The notes under the pieces: model-generated
The model's database searches: none
What the model was told of the DNA's origin: nothing
What the model saw: only the letters and a program-made list of their open reading frames with translations
Made by a program: the position numbers and the translations under genes
Part shown: positions 7,764-17,063 of the stretch, piece by piece
How the letters are laid out: the number at the start of each line of letters is the position of its first letter
Position numbering within the stretch: the stretch's first letter is position 1
Source of the DNA: Thauera sp. 2A1
Lineage (GTDB): Bacteria > Pseudomonadota > Gammaproteobacteria > Burkholderiales > Rhodocyclaceae
Assembly: GCF_009469595.2 (NCBI RefSeq)
Contig: NZ_SSXV01000030.1
Location: 1-64,000 of the forward strand
Direction of reading: 5' to 3'
Length of the DNA: 64,000 nucleotides

Positions 7764-8624
7764 TCATTGCGCCGCCAGCGCCTGCCACAAGCCGGCGCGC
7801 TCGAGGTGCGTGCGGCCCTGCGAGTCGCTCGGCAGGCGCAGGCTCGCCTCCGGCTGGTCTGCGCGGCGCTCGAACTCGTAGATCAGCGCGGTGGTGTAGT
7901 GCTGCGCCGAGTACGGCAGCGCGCCGAGTTCCGCCGGCAGGCGCAGCGCACCACCCGATGCCCAGCGCCGGGCATCGGCCTCGGTCGGCGGCTCCTCGCG
8001 CGCGGCGAAGTCGCGGTCGGTCACCGCGAACACGATCACGCGGTAGTAACCCGGCGGCGCGTTGAACAGCGCACGGATGATGTCGATGAGGCCCTCGCGC
8101 ATCGGCGGCGTCGCCACCGTCCAGCGATCCGGCGGCGCAAACGGGGACGCGTCGGCGCGGATCTGCTCGATGCGCGAGGCGAGCGCGAAGCCGCCGGGAA
8201 TGCGGTAATAGCTGCGCTCGCCGTAGCCGGCGGCATCGAAGGCGCGCTCCAGCCTGGCCGCCGCGGAGCCCAGCGTGGCGCCGGCTGCCGGCGCGACCCA
8301 TTCGCGCTCGATGCTGGAGAACGCGGAATAGCGCGGCGGCGGCCACGGGAAGGAGGGCAGCGTCGGCGCGCTGTGGCCGTCGCCTGACACGGGATGCCCG
8401 TTTCGTGAAGGCGGACGCACATCGGGCGCGGGGGCCGGTGTCGGAGCCGGCGCGGGAGCAGCCACGGACGGGGGCGGCGGAGGTTGCGGCATTGGCGTTG
8501 GCGACGGCGGCGCAGGTGCGGTAGCGGGCGGAGGCGCCTCCTGCTTGAGGCCGCACGCCCCCAGCATCGTCGCCAGCAAGGTGATGAGCACCAGGACCAG
8601 CGAACGCAGCCTTGCGGGGACCAT
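7764..8624 (-). CDS. Proline-rich lipoprotein, partner of TIR protein, function unknown
   Basis: From ATG 8624 the product begins MVPARLRSLVLVLITLLATM and then LGACG, a lipoprotein signal with lipobox LGAC. The frame opens further up (8717), but that would put the signal 32 residues inside. After the Cys comes a Pro/Ala-rich linker of about 60 residues, then a folded domain of roughly 190 residues with FSSIEREW, RSYYRIPGGFALASRIEQI, YYRVIVFAVTDRDF and YSAQHYTTALIYEFER. I do not recognise this domain. Its spacing to the TIR gene (1 bp) implies a joint function, perhaps an envelope sensor feeding a membrane TIR effector. Confidence 0.75.
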   Translation of the reverse strand: MVPARLRSLVLVLITLLATMLGACGLKQEAPPPATAPAPPSPTPMPQPPPPPSVAAPAPAPTPAPAPDVRPPSRNGHPVSGDGHSAPTLPSFPWPPPRYSAFSSIEREWVAPAAGATLGSAAARLERAFDAAGYGERSYYRIPGGFALASRIEQIRADASPFAPPDRWTVATPPMREGLIDIIRALFNAPPGYYRVIVFAVTDRDFAAREEPPTEADARRWASGGALRLPAELGALPYSAQHYTTALIYEFERRADQPEASLRLPSDSQGRTHLERAGLWQALAAQ

Positions 8625-8748
8625 GCCCGCGTCCGCCTCGATCGGGCTCGAGCGAGTGCACCCCATGCCATGTCTCCCCTCTTGGGCCGTGGCGCGACTT
8701 GCGCCTCTGTCATTCATGCTAGATCAAAGCGGAAAGCACCGCAGCAAC

Positions 8749-9429
8749 TCAGACGCGCGATGGATCGGCCAGGCCGGGGCGGGATGCATCGCGGTAAGCG
8801 GCGGTGAGCCCCGCCTCGTCGCGCCAGAAGAATGCGCCTTCGAGATAGCGCGGCCAGGGCTCCGGCCCACGGGGCGGTCCGAGGAAACGCGCGGCGGTGG
8901 CAGCGAGCAGGATGTCGTGGGTGACGAAGACATGCAGGCCCGGCGCATCGGCCGCGACATCCAGCATGTGCCGCACCAGCTTGCGCGCGCCGACGTCGGG
9001 ATGTTCCGTGCCCGGCAACGGATCGTCGCGGAACGCGAGGTGCGCCATGATGCCGCGGCTGCCCATGGCCAGCCAGTTGCGGCCGGCGAGTTGGCGGTCG
9101 ATCACGTAGGCGCCGGGATCCCCAAGCATGCGGTCGGGCACGGTATCGAACGCGGCACCGGCCGCCTCGCCGATCAGCGCCGCCGTCTCGACGCAACGGC
9201 TCACCGGGCTGCTGCGCAGGCTGCGCACACGTCCGCGCATCGCCGCGCCAAGGCTGCGGGCAAGGCGCACGCCCAAAGGGTTGAGCGGTAGCTCGTAGCC
9301 GATGTCGTCGTGTGGCAACTCGTCGCGCACCGAATGCCGCACCAGCAGCGCCACCGGTCGGTCGGCAGGCACTTCGGAAATCCAGCGGAACATCGCCGGC
9401 GGGACGGCATCCTGGGCGGGGTCGTTCAT
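8749..9429 (-). CDS. Histidine phosphatase family protein
   Basis: The 226-residue product from ATG 9429 (MNDPAQDAVPPAMFRW) shows the branch-1 histidine phosphatase (phosphoglycerate mutase-like) pattern: ALLVRHSVRDE with the phosphorylated His in RHS (commonly RHG), RSSPVSRCVETA, and a C-terminal VTHD carrying the second catalytic His. It could hydrolyse a small phosphorylated metabolite or protein; substrate unknown. A longer frame to 9540 lacks a good start and runs into the AT-rich promoter region. The gene reads away from the FNR box at 9493-9506, which could in principle also act on it. Confidence 0.82.
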   Translation of the reverse strand: MNDPAQDAVPPAMFRWISEVPADRPVALLVRHSVRDELPHDDIGYELPLNPLGVRLARSLGAAMRGRVRSLRSSPVSRCVETAALIGEAAGAAFDTVPDRMLGDPGAYVIDRQLAGRNWLAMGSRGIMAHLAFRDDPLPGTEHPDVGARKLVRHMLDVAADAPGLHVFVTHDILLAATAARFLGPPRGPEPWPRYLEGAFFWRDEAGLTAAYRDASRPGLADPSRV

Positions 9430-9492
9430 GAGGCAACGGGCCTGAAATGAGCCGCCACGGGCGTCGTCTCGCTCCCGCACGGCATGCTCGGC

Positions 9493-9506
9493 TTGATCCA
9501 AATCAA
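9493..9506 (+). promoter_or_regulatory. FNR/DNR-type box
   Basis: TTGATCCAAATCAA is a perfect TTGAT-N4-ATCAA palindrome, the consensus for FNR/ANR/DNR regulators. It lies 70.5 bp upstream of the predicted start of the small RNA to the right (close to the -71.5 class I position) and 70 bp from the ATG of the leftward histidine phosphatase. Only the rightward side shows a sigma70 promoter, so I assign it to the RNA. Confidence 0.65.
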
Positions 9507-9534
9507 TTTGATTGCATCTAGCAACAGTTTCTAC

Positions 9535-9563
9535 TTGCAACTTAATGGCCGCACCGATATAGT
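9535..9563 (+). promoter_or_regulatory. Sigma70-type promoter of candidate small RNA
   Basis: TTGCAA (9535-9540) and TATAGT (9558-9563) are separated by 17 bp, giving 4/6 and 5/6 matches to the -35 and -10 consensus. Transcription would start near 9570. The stretch is AT-rich compared with its surroundings. Confidence 0.55.
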
Positions 9564-9569
9564 TGCATC

Positions 9570-9632
9570 CGTCTCCTCCTCTCGAACCCCTCGAGATGGT
9601 TCAAGCCTCGTGGCAACACGAGGCTTTTTTTT
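9570..9632 (+). ncRNA. Candidate FNR-linked small RNA with CUCCUCC motif
   Basis: A transcript of about 63 nt is predicted from the promoter at 9535-9563 to the terminator at 9604-9632. Its 5' end carries an unpaired C/U stretch, GTCTCCTCCTCTC (9571-9583), complementary to Shine-Dalgarno sequences. A small hairpin (GAACC 9584-9588 with GGTTC 9598-9602) precedes the terminator stem. No convincing reading frame covers it. The layout is that of a trans-acting sRNA induced without oxygen, in the manner of FnrS or of CUCCUCC-loop RNAs, but I know no family with this sequence. Expression is untested. Confidence 0.5.
9604..9632 (+). terminator. Rho-independent terminator
   Basis: AGCCTCGTG (9604-9612 region), loop GCAA and CACGAGGCT form a 9-bp stem followed by eight T residues (9625-9632). 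The T-run is on the + strand only. No + strand protein gene ends here, which is why a small RNA is proposed upstream. Confidence 0.88.
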
Positions 9633-9656
9633 GCCTGCACCGAGCTGCCGCCCCCT

Positions 9657-11549
<1,893 letters not shown>

Positions 11550-11559
11550 GTGTTTCCTT

Positions 11560-13317
11560 CTAGTCGGCCAGCCCGTCGCCGGGCGGCGCATGAACGCAAT
11601 GCCGGTTGCGCCCGCTGCGCTTGGCCCGATACAGCGCATCGTCGGCAAACTTCTGCAGCAAATCCAGGCCGGACGCGTGATCGGGATAAAGTGCGATCCC
11701 CACCGAGGCGGACACCGTGGCCTCGCCTTCCTTCAGCAGGAAGGGCTGCGCCAGCAGGCCGCACACCCGCCTGGCCACCTGCTCGGCCTCGGCGAGCGCA
11801 TGGACTTCCTGCAGGATCAATGCGAACTCGTCCCCGCCCAGGCGCGCCACCGTGTCGGTCGCACGCACGCAGGTGAGGAGGCGCTGGCCGGCTTCCACCA
11901 GCAACGCGTCTCCGGCTGGGTGGCCGAGGCGGTCATTGGTCTCCTTGAACAGGTCCAGATCGACCATCAGCAACGCAAAACGGTTCCCGTGCCGCCGCGC
12001 GAAGGCGAGCGCCTCATACGCGCGGGCATTGAACAGCACCCGATTGGCCAGCCCGGTCAGCGCGTCGTGATGCGCCAGGTGGAGGACGGCCGCCTCTGCC
12101 TCCTTGCGACGGGTGATGTCCGAGAAGATCGCGACATAGCCTTCCTGCTCGTCGCCAAGGCGCTTGATCGACAGCCACTCCGCGAAGATCCCGCCATCCT
12201 TGCGGCGGTTCCAGATTTCGCCCTGCCAATGCCCGGTACGCAGCAGGGCGGACCACATGGACTCGAAGAAGGCAGCGTCGTGACGGCCCGATGTCAGCAC
12301 GCGCGGATTCTCACCAAGGACGTCTTCGGCCGCATAGCCGGTGATGGCGGTGAAGGCCGGATTCACCTGCAGGATGCGGCCGTCGTGATCGGTCACGAAC
12401 ATGCCTTCGGCCGCATGCTCGAACACCGCACGATGACGCAATTCGCTTTGCTGCAGGCGCTCCTGCGCATCGCGTCGTTCCTCGACCTCGCGCGCGAGGC
12501 TGGTATTGGTCAGCGCAAGCTCGCGGGTGCGCTCGGCGATGACTTCGTCCTGCGCCCGCGTCAGGCGCTGGATCGCCTGCAGCCGCCGGCGATCGGACCA
12601 CAGCAGCAGATGCACCAGCCCGCCCGCAAGCAGGAAGGCCCCGCCATGGAGCCACAGTGCACGCCGCCGCTGCTCGTCACGCACCGCCAGCAAACCCGCT
12701 GCCGGCACGGTCACCGAGATGCCTCCCCTGACATCACCGACCTTGTAGCCCTGCGCAGCGTGGCAATGCAGGCAGGCGGGCTTGACTTGCAGCGGTGCCA
12801 TGTAGCGGAACACCGGCACACCGCCTTCCTCGACCAGACGCAGGACTTCCTTGCTGCCATGCTCGAAGGACCGCAAGGCCTCCTCCTCCCACGGCTCGGG
12901 CCGGTTCGCCGGACGGATCGGCTTCAGGCTGGTGATGTGCAGCTTGATGCCCTCGGTGCGCTCGGCCAGTTCGCCGATCTGCCGGGTCATGAAAGCCGGA
13001 TTGACCAGCGTCAGCTTCGTGCCGTTGGTGGCCGTCAGGTCGCGCTCGGGGTGATCGAGATACGGGTTGGGCTGTGTCGCCGCGGTGACCGGCACATACA
13101 CGCCCTTGTGCGAAGCGTTCCAGTCGCGCGCCAGCTCGATGAGCCCGAACAGGTCTGCGCCGCGACCACGCGCGATGAAGTCCATGCGCGCGTCGATGCG
13201 CTGCAGGTCGAGCACCAGCAAACCGCCGAACAGCAGGCCGAACAGTCCATAGGACAGCGCCAACTGCAAGCGATACGGAATGCCGCGTCCGAAGGGAATG
13301 GAACCGACGTTCATCAC
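11560..13317 (-). CDS. Diguanylate cyclase with periplasmic haem-type sensor and PAS domain
   Basis: The 585-residue product has a TM helix (about 17-38), a periplasmic DUF3365/Tll0287-like domain (about 45-212) with a c-type haem motif CLHCH at 182-186, a second TM helix (about 219-240), a coiled coil (about 243-292), a PAS domain (about 293-403) and a GGDEF domain (about 415-575). The active site is intact (GGDEF 494-498), and RATD at 485-488 is the inhibitory I-site RxxD at the correct distance. No EAL domain is present. It should make c-di-GMP in response to a haem-sensed signal such as redox state, O2 or NO; the ligand is inference. Confidence 0.9.
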   Translation of the reverse strand: MMNVGSIPFGRGIPYRLQLALSYGLFGLLFGGLLVLDLQRIDARMDFIARGRGADLFGLIELARDWNASHKGVYVPVTAATQPNPYLDHPERDLTATNGTKLTLVNPAFMTRQIGELAERTEGIKLHITSLKPIRPANRPEPWEEEALRSFEHGSKEVLRLVEEGGVPVFRYMAPLQVKPACLHCHAAQGYKVGDVRGGISVTVPAAGLLAVRDEQRRRALWLHGGAFLLAGGLVHLLLWSDRRRLQAIQRLTRAQDEVIAERTRELALTNTSLAREVEERRDAQERLQQSELRHRAVFEHAAEGMFVTDHDGRILQVNPAFTAITGYAAEDVLGENPRVLTSGRHDAAFFESMWSALLRTGHWQGEIWNRRKDGGIFAEWLSIKRLGDEQEGYVAIFSDITRRKEAEAAVLHLAHHDALTGLANRVLFNARAYEALAFARRHGNRFALLMVDLDLFKETNDRLGHPAGDALLVEAGQRLLTCVRATDTVARLGGDEFALILQEVHALAEAEQVARRVCGLLAQPFLLKEGEATVSASVGIALYPDHASGLDLLQKFADDALYRAKRSGRNRHCVHAPPGDGLAD

Positions 13318-13354
13318 TGCATTCTAGCGATGCACTCCCGCCTGCTGTGGCGTG

Positions 13355-13379
13355 AAAAAGCCGGCGCATGGCCGGCTTT
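13355..13379 (-). terminator. Terminator after ahpC (bidirectional shape)
   Basis: AAAGCCGGC (13357-13365) pairs with GCCGGCTTT (13371-13379). Read on the - strand it ends in a short T-run (13355-13359), fitting the end of ahpC 47 bp upstream. Confidence 0.8.
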
Positions 13380-13425
13380 GCATCGCTTGGCCCGGGCAGC
13401 GGGTGCCCGGGGCTTGTGGCGAGGC

Positions 13426-13989
13426 TCAGATCTTGCCGACGAGGTCCAGCGACGGCGCCAGCGTGGCGTCGCCCGGGGTCCACTTGGCGGGGCAGACTTC
13501 GCCCGGGTGCGAGGCGACGTACTGGGCAGCCTGCACCTTGCGCAGCAACTCACTGGCGTCACGACCGATGCCCAGGTCGTGGATCTCGGCAACCTTGATC
13601 TCGCCTTCCGGGTTGATCACGAAGGTGCCGCGCAGCGCCAGGCCTTCTTCCTCGATCATGACGTCGAAGTTGCGGCTGATGGTGCCGGTGGGGTCGCCGA
13701 TCATCGGGTAGTGGATCTTCTTGATCGTGTCCGAGGCGTCGTGCCAGGCCTTGTGGGTGAAGTGGGTGTCGGTCGATACCGAATAGCACTCGACGCCCAG
13801 CTTCTGGAACTCGGGGTACACGTCAGCCAGGTCGCCCAGCTCGGTCGGGCAGACGAAAGTGAAGTCGGCCGGGTAGAAGAACACGACGGACCACTTGCCG
13901 AGCAGGCTCTCGTCGGAAACCGGGACAAACTTGCCGTTATGGAAGGCGGTCGCCTTGAAAGGCTTGATTTTGCTGTTGATCAGGGGCAT
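13426..13989 (-). CDS. ahpC: Alkyl hydroperoxide reductase subunit C (typical 2-Cys peroxiredoxin)
   Basis: The 187-residue product, the usual AhpC length, starts at ATG 13989 (MPLINSKIKPF) behind a strong GGAGGAAA. It has the peroxidatic Cys in FYPADFTFVCPTE, DTHFTHKAWHD, and the resolving Cys in GEVCPAKW near the C-terminus. It reduces H2O2, alkyl peroxides and peroxynitrite in the cytosol. No ahpF lies beside it, so the electron donor is encoded elsewhere. A longer frame to 14124 is just the open leader. An OxyR-like site precedes it, and it ends at its own terminator, so it is probably monocistronic. Confidence 0.95.
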   Translation of the reverse strand: MPLINSKIKPFKATAFHNGKFVPVSDESLLGKWSVVFFYPADFTFVCPTELGDLADVYPEFQKLGVECYSVSTDTHFTHKAWHDASDTIKKIHYPMIGDPTGTISRNFDVMIEEEGLALRGTFVINPEGEIKVAEIHDLGIGRDASELLRKVQAAQYVASHPGEVCPAKWTPGDATLAPSLDLVGKI

Positions 13990-14040
13990 CGCATTTCCTC
14001 CGGGTGGTTGATGGAACGACTTCGTGAAGCTCGATTTGAG

Positions 14041-14106
14041 AGTGTAGGGCTGAGCGAAGAATTGACCCAATTGATTATCAAGATGAGCTCTATTGTCGCA
14101 AGCTAT
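14041..14106 (-). promoter_or_regulatory. ahpC promoter with OxyR-like operator
   Basis: Read on the - strand, 14106-14070 has the four-part OxyR spacing: ATAG, 7 nt, CAAT, 7 nt, ATCT, 7 nt, CAAT. That is 12 of 16 matches to ATAG-N7-CTAT-N7-ATAG-N7-CTAT. It abuts a possible -35 TTGGGT (14070-14065) with -10 TACACT (14046-14041), placing the start about 45 bp before the ahpC ATG. OxyR control of ahpC is well known; the match here is read by eye. Confidence 0.5.
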
Positions 14107-14171
14107 CAGACGAGCACAAGGCATCGCATGTGCCGCAGACCTTCATTCAATTGGTGGCAGATTGCAGAAAT

Positions 14172-15068
14172 TCAAGCCCCCGCGAGATGGCGGCGCACCG
14201 AAATCGCCGCCCCCAGCCAGCCCAGGAAGGTGGCGAAGGCGACGATGACCAGCGACTCGGGCACCCCAGGCCCGCTGAGCGCGAACACCGCGCCGTAGGA
14301 CTCGGCCAGCGCCGCGACCGGCGCTGCCAGCGCCTCCACGCCCAGCCAAACGGTGCCCAACGCCACCAGGCCGCCGAGCGCTCCCTGCAGGCCGCCGAAC
14401 CAGTAGAACGGCCGCCGGATGAAGGGGTCGGTGGCGCCGAGCAGGCGGCTGACCTCGATCTCCGGGCGCTGGGTGAGAATCTGCAGGCGGATGGTGTTGA
14501 AGGTGACGATGACCAGCGCGAAGCCGAGCAAGCCGGCCAGCATCATGACCGCCGAGCGCCCCAGGCCAAGCAGCGCATGCAGGCGCTTGACCCAGGCGGA
14601 ATCGAGCTGGACATGGGCGACCTTGGGCCAGCTCCGCATCGTTTCGGCCAGGCGCTCGAACACCGCAGGATCCTCGCCGCGCGGCGCGGCCACGAAGGCG
14701 TCCGGCAGCGGATTGGCGCTGAGCCCGCCGAGCACGTCCCCCAGCCCGCCGCGCTGCAACTGCTGCAGCGCCTCGTCGCGCGGCACGTAGCGATAGCTGG
14801 CGAGTGCCGGCTCGGCCTTCAGCCTCCGCTCGATCAAGGCCACGTCCGCCGCGCCGGCGCCCATGTCGAGAAACACGCTGATCTCCGGCGTGCCGGAGAC
14901 ACCGCGCGCAAGCGAGGCGACGTTGTCGAGCAGCAGGTAGCCGCCGCCGGGCAGCGACAGGGCGATGCCCACCACCAGCGCCGACAACAGCGTGCCCAGC
15001 GGCTGGCCAGCGAGGCGGCGCAAGGCGTGGGCGATGGCGCGGCCGTGCAGGTAGAACCAGTTCATCAT
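14172..15068 (-). CDS. ftsX: Cell-division ABC transporter permease FtsX
   Basis: The 298-residue product has a cytoplasmic N-terminus, one TM helix (LLSALVVGIALSLPGGGYLL), a periplasmic domain, then three TM helices near the C-terminus, the FtsX/MacB-like topology. Signals include VARGVSGTPEISVFLDMG and FNTIRLQILTQRPEIEVSRL just after the second TM helix. With FtsE it forms the complex that activates peptidoglycan hydrolases through periplasmic partners at the septum. Its ATG overlaps the ftsE stop by 4 bp (ATGA), fixing the start and showing translational coupling. Confidence 0.93.
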   Translation of the reverse strand: MMNWFYLHGRAIAHALRRLAGQPLGTLLSALVVGIALSLPGGGYLLLDNVASLARGVSGTPEISVFLDMGAGAADVALIERRLKAEPALASYRYVPRDEALQQLQRGGLGDVLGGLSANPLPDAFVAAPRGEDPAVFERLAETMRSWPKVAHVQLDSAWVKRLHALLGLGRSAVMMLAGLLGFALVIVTFNTIRLQILTQRPEIEVSRLLGATDPFIRRPFYWFGGLQGALGGLVALGTVWLGVEALAAPVAALAESYGAVFALSGPGVPESLVIVAFATFLGWLGAAISVRRHLAGA

Positions 15069-15745
15069 GCCGCCACCTCCACCGCAGCCTCGTCGCCGAC
15101 CAGCAGGCCCTTGCCCAGTACCAGCCTGCGCGGCCGGCTGGCGGCGAACAGGCTGGCGTCGTGGGTGGACACCAGCACGGTGACGCCGGCGTCGTTGAAC
15201 GAGCGGAACAGGTCGGCGATGTCGCGCGCGTAGTCCGGATCCAGATGGGCAGTGGGCTCGTCGGCGATCAGGATGGACGGCCGGTTGACGATGGCACGCG
15301 CGATCGCCACGCGTTGCTGCTCACCGCCCGACAGGCCGGCCGGACGCTCCTTGCCGCGGCCGTCGAGGCCGACGCGCTCGAGCGCTGCCGCCACGCGCCG
15401 CGCGGCATCGCGCGGTGGGTGGCCGGTGATCACCAGCGGCAGCATGACGTTGTCGAACACGCTGCGGTCGTGCAGCAGGCGGATCTCCTGCAGCACCAGC
15501 CCGAGGTTGCGGCGCAGGTAGGGAATCGCCCGCTGCGGCAGGTGCGACACATCCTGGCCATTGATGCGGACGGTGCCCGCGGTGGGGCGCTCGATCACCG
15601 GGATGAGCTTCATCAGCGTGCTCTTGCCGGCGCCGGAATGGCCCGACAGCACCACGAGTTCGCCATGGCGGATCTCGAAACTGACGCCGGCCAGCGCGGT
15701 GTAGCCGCCGGGGTACCGCTTTACCACTTCCTCGAAGACGATCAT
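15065..15745 (-). CDS. ftsE: Cell-division ATP-binding protein FtsE
   Basis: The 226-residue ABC ATPase starts at ATG 15745 (MIVFEEVVKRYPGGYTAL). Walker A is GHSGAGKST, the signature is LSGGEQQRVAIARA, and Walker B is ILIADEPTAHLD followed by STHDASL. It energises FtsX at the divisome. It overlaps ftsY by 4 bp upstream and ftsX by 4 bp downstream, so ftsY-ftsE-ftsX is one operon. The frame open to 15886 lies inside ftsY and is not used. Confidence 0.95.
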   Translation of the reverse strand: MIVFEEVVKRYPGGYTALAGVSFEIRHGELVVLSGHSGAGKSTLMKLIPVIERPTAGTVRINGQDVSHLPQRAIPYLRRNLGLVLQEIRLLHDRSVFDNVMLPLVITGHPPRDAARRVAAALERVGLDGRGKERPAGLSGGEQQRVAIARAIVNRPSILIADEPTAHLDPDYARDIADLFRSFNDAGVTVLVSTHDASLFAASRPRRLVLGKGLLVGDEAAVEVAA

Positions 15746-16899
15746 GCGCGCCCGCCAGCCTCCCCGCCTGCCTTCACCGCGCCCGGCACGGGCTCGAACA
15801 GCGCGTCGACGAACTCGCGCGCCTTGAAGGGCTGCAGGTCGTCGATGCCTTCGCCGACACCGATGAAGCGCAGCGGCTTCGGACATTGTCGCGCGATCGC
15901 CGCCAGCACGCCGCCCTTGGCGGTGCCGTCGAGCTTGGTGACCACGAGGCCGGTGACGCCGACGGCCTTGTCGAAGGCCTTGACCTGTGCCAGCGCGTTC
16001 TGGCCGATGTTGGCATCGAGCACCAGGATCACCTCGTGCGGCCCGCTCGGCTCCGCCTTGGCGATGACGCGCCTGACCTTGGCGATCTCGTCCATCAGGT
16101 GCAGTTGCGTCGGCAGGCGGCCGGCGGTGTCGGCCAGCACGATGTCGATCCGGCGCGCACGCGCGGCGTTGATCGCATCGAAGATCACCGCCGCGGCGTC
16201 GCCGCCTTCCTGCGCCACCACGGTGACGTTGTTGCGCTCGCCCCAGGTCATCAACTGCTCGCGCGCCGCCGCGCGGAAAGTGTCGCCGGCAGCCAGCAGC
16301 ACGCTCTTGCCCTGGGCCTGGAAATACTTGGCGAGCTTGCCGATGGAGGTCGTCTTGCCCGAGCCGTTAACGCCCGCGATCATGATGATGTAGGGGGAGT
16401 GGCCCGACACGTCGAGCGGCTGCTCGAGCGGCGCGATGATGGCATGCAGCGCATCGGCCAGCGTCTGCTGCAACTGGTCCGCGGTCTCCAGCTTGTCGCG
16501 CTTCCAGCGCGTGCGCAGCTCGCCCAGCAGATGCTGCGTGGCCTCGACGCCGCAATCGGCCATCAGCAGCGTGGTTTCCAGCTCCTCGAGCAGGTCCTCG
16601 TCGATCTTGCGACGACCGAACAGGCTGGCAAGACCGCCGCCCAGTTGCTGGCGGGTGCGTGCGAGGCCGGCCTTCAGGCGCTCGGCCCACGAGCGCTTCG
16701 CTGCGGGGACGGGTTCGACGACCGGTGCGGCTGGGGCAGCCGGCCGGATTTCAGGCGCTGCGACGGGTTCGGACGCGGGCGCCTCGGCCACCGGGACGAC
16801 AGGCGCAGCAGCCGAATCTGCCGCGGCAGATTCGGCGCCCGCGGCGGGCACTGCGGTATCGTCGGACGTGCCGCGTTTTTTCTTCAAGAAACCAAACAT
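15742..16899 (-). CDS. ftsY: Signal recognition particle receptor FtsY
   Basis: The 385-residue product has an acidic Ala/Pro-rich A domain (about 10-70), then the N and G domains. GTPase motifs are GVNGSGKTT (G1), DTFRAAA, ILADTAGR (G3), TKLDGTAKGG (G4) and IGVGEGIDDL..F (G5 region). It is the membrane receptor that docks SRP-ribosome complexes at SecYEG. It begins MFGFLKKKRG, a usual FtsY opening, and heads the ftsY-E-X operon. It diverges from the M16 peptidase gene at 17064. Confidence 0.96.
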   Translation of the reverse strand: MFGFLKKKRGTSDDTAVPAAGAESAAADSAAAPVVPVAEAPASEPVAAPEIRPAAPAAPVVEPVPAAKRSWAERLKAGLARTRQQLGGGLASLFGRRKIDEDLLEELETTLLMADCGVEATQHLLGELRTRWKRDKLETADQLQQTLADALHAIIAPLEQPLDVSGHSPYIIMIAGVNGSGKTTSIGKLAKYFQAQGKSVLLAAGDTFRAAAREQLMTWGERNNVTVVAQEGGDAAAVIFDAINAARARRIDIVLADTAGRLPTQLHLMDEIAKVRRVIAKAEPSGPHEVILVLDANIGQNALAQVKAFDKAVGVTGLVVTKLDGTAKGGVLAAIARQCPKPLRFIGVGEGIDDLQPFKAREFVDALFEPVPGAVKAGGEAGGRA

Positions 16900-17063
16900 G
16901 GAAAGCTCGAGTCAGAGGAATCGTTTCGCTGCGGACGCGGCATGCGCCGGGGCCGTGGGCACCCGATCCCGATCACGTTAAGATGCGGCTCCGCATCGCG
17001 CCGGCCATCAGCCGCCAGCCCCTGCGAAGTGCCGCGGATTTTATCAGATGCAGGACATCCCCC

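Noticed and set aside
6848..8624. Thoeris-type anti-phage system
   Set aside because: There is a TIR protein but no ThsA-like SIR2/SLOG effector. The lipoprotein partner does not fit that system.
14070..14081. TTGATTATCAAG as an FNR box before ahpC
   Set aside because: The half-sites are separated by 1 nt rather than 4. The stretch fits better as part of the OxyR-like site.
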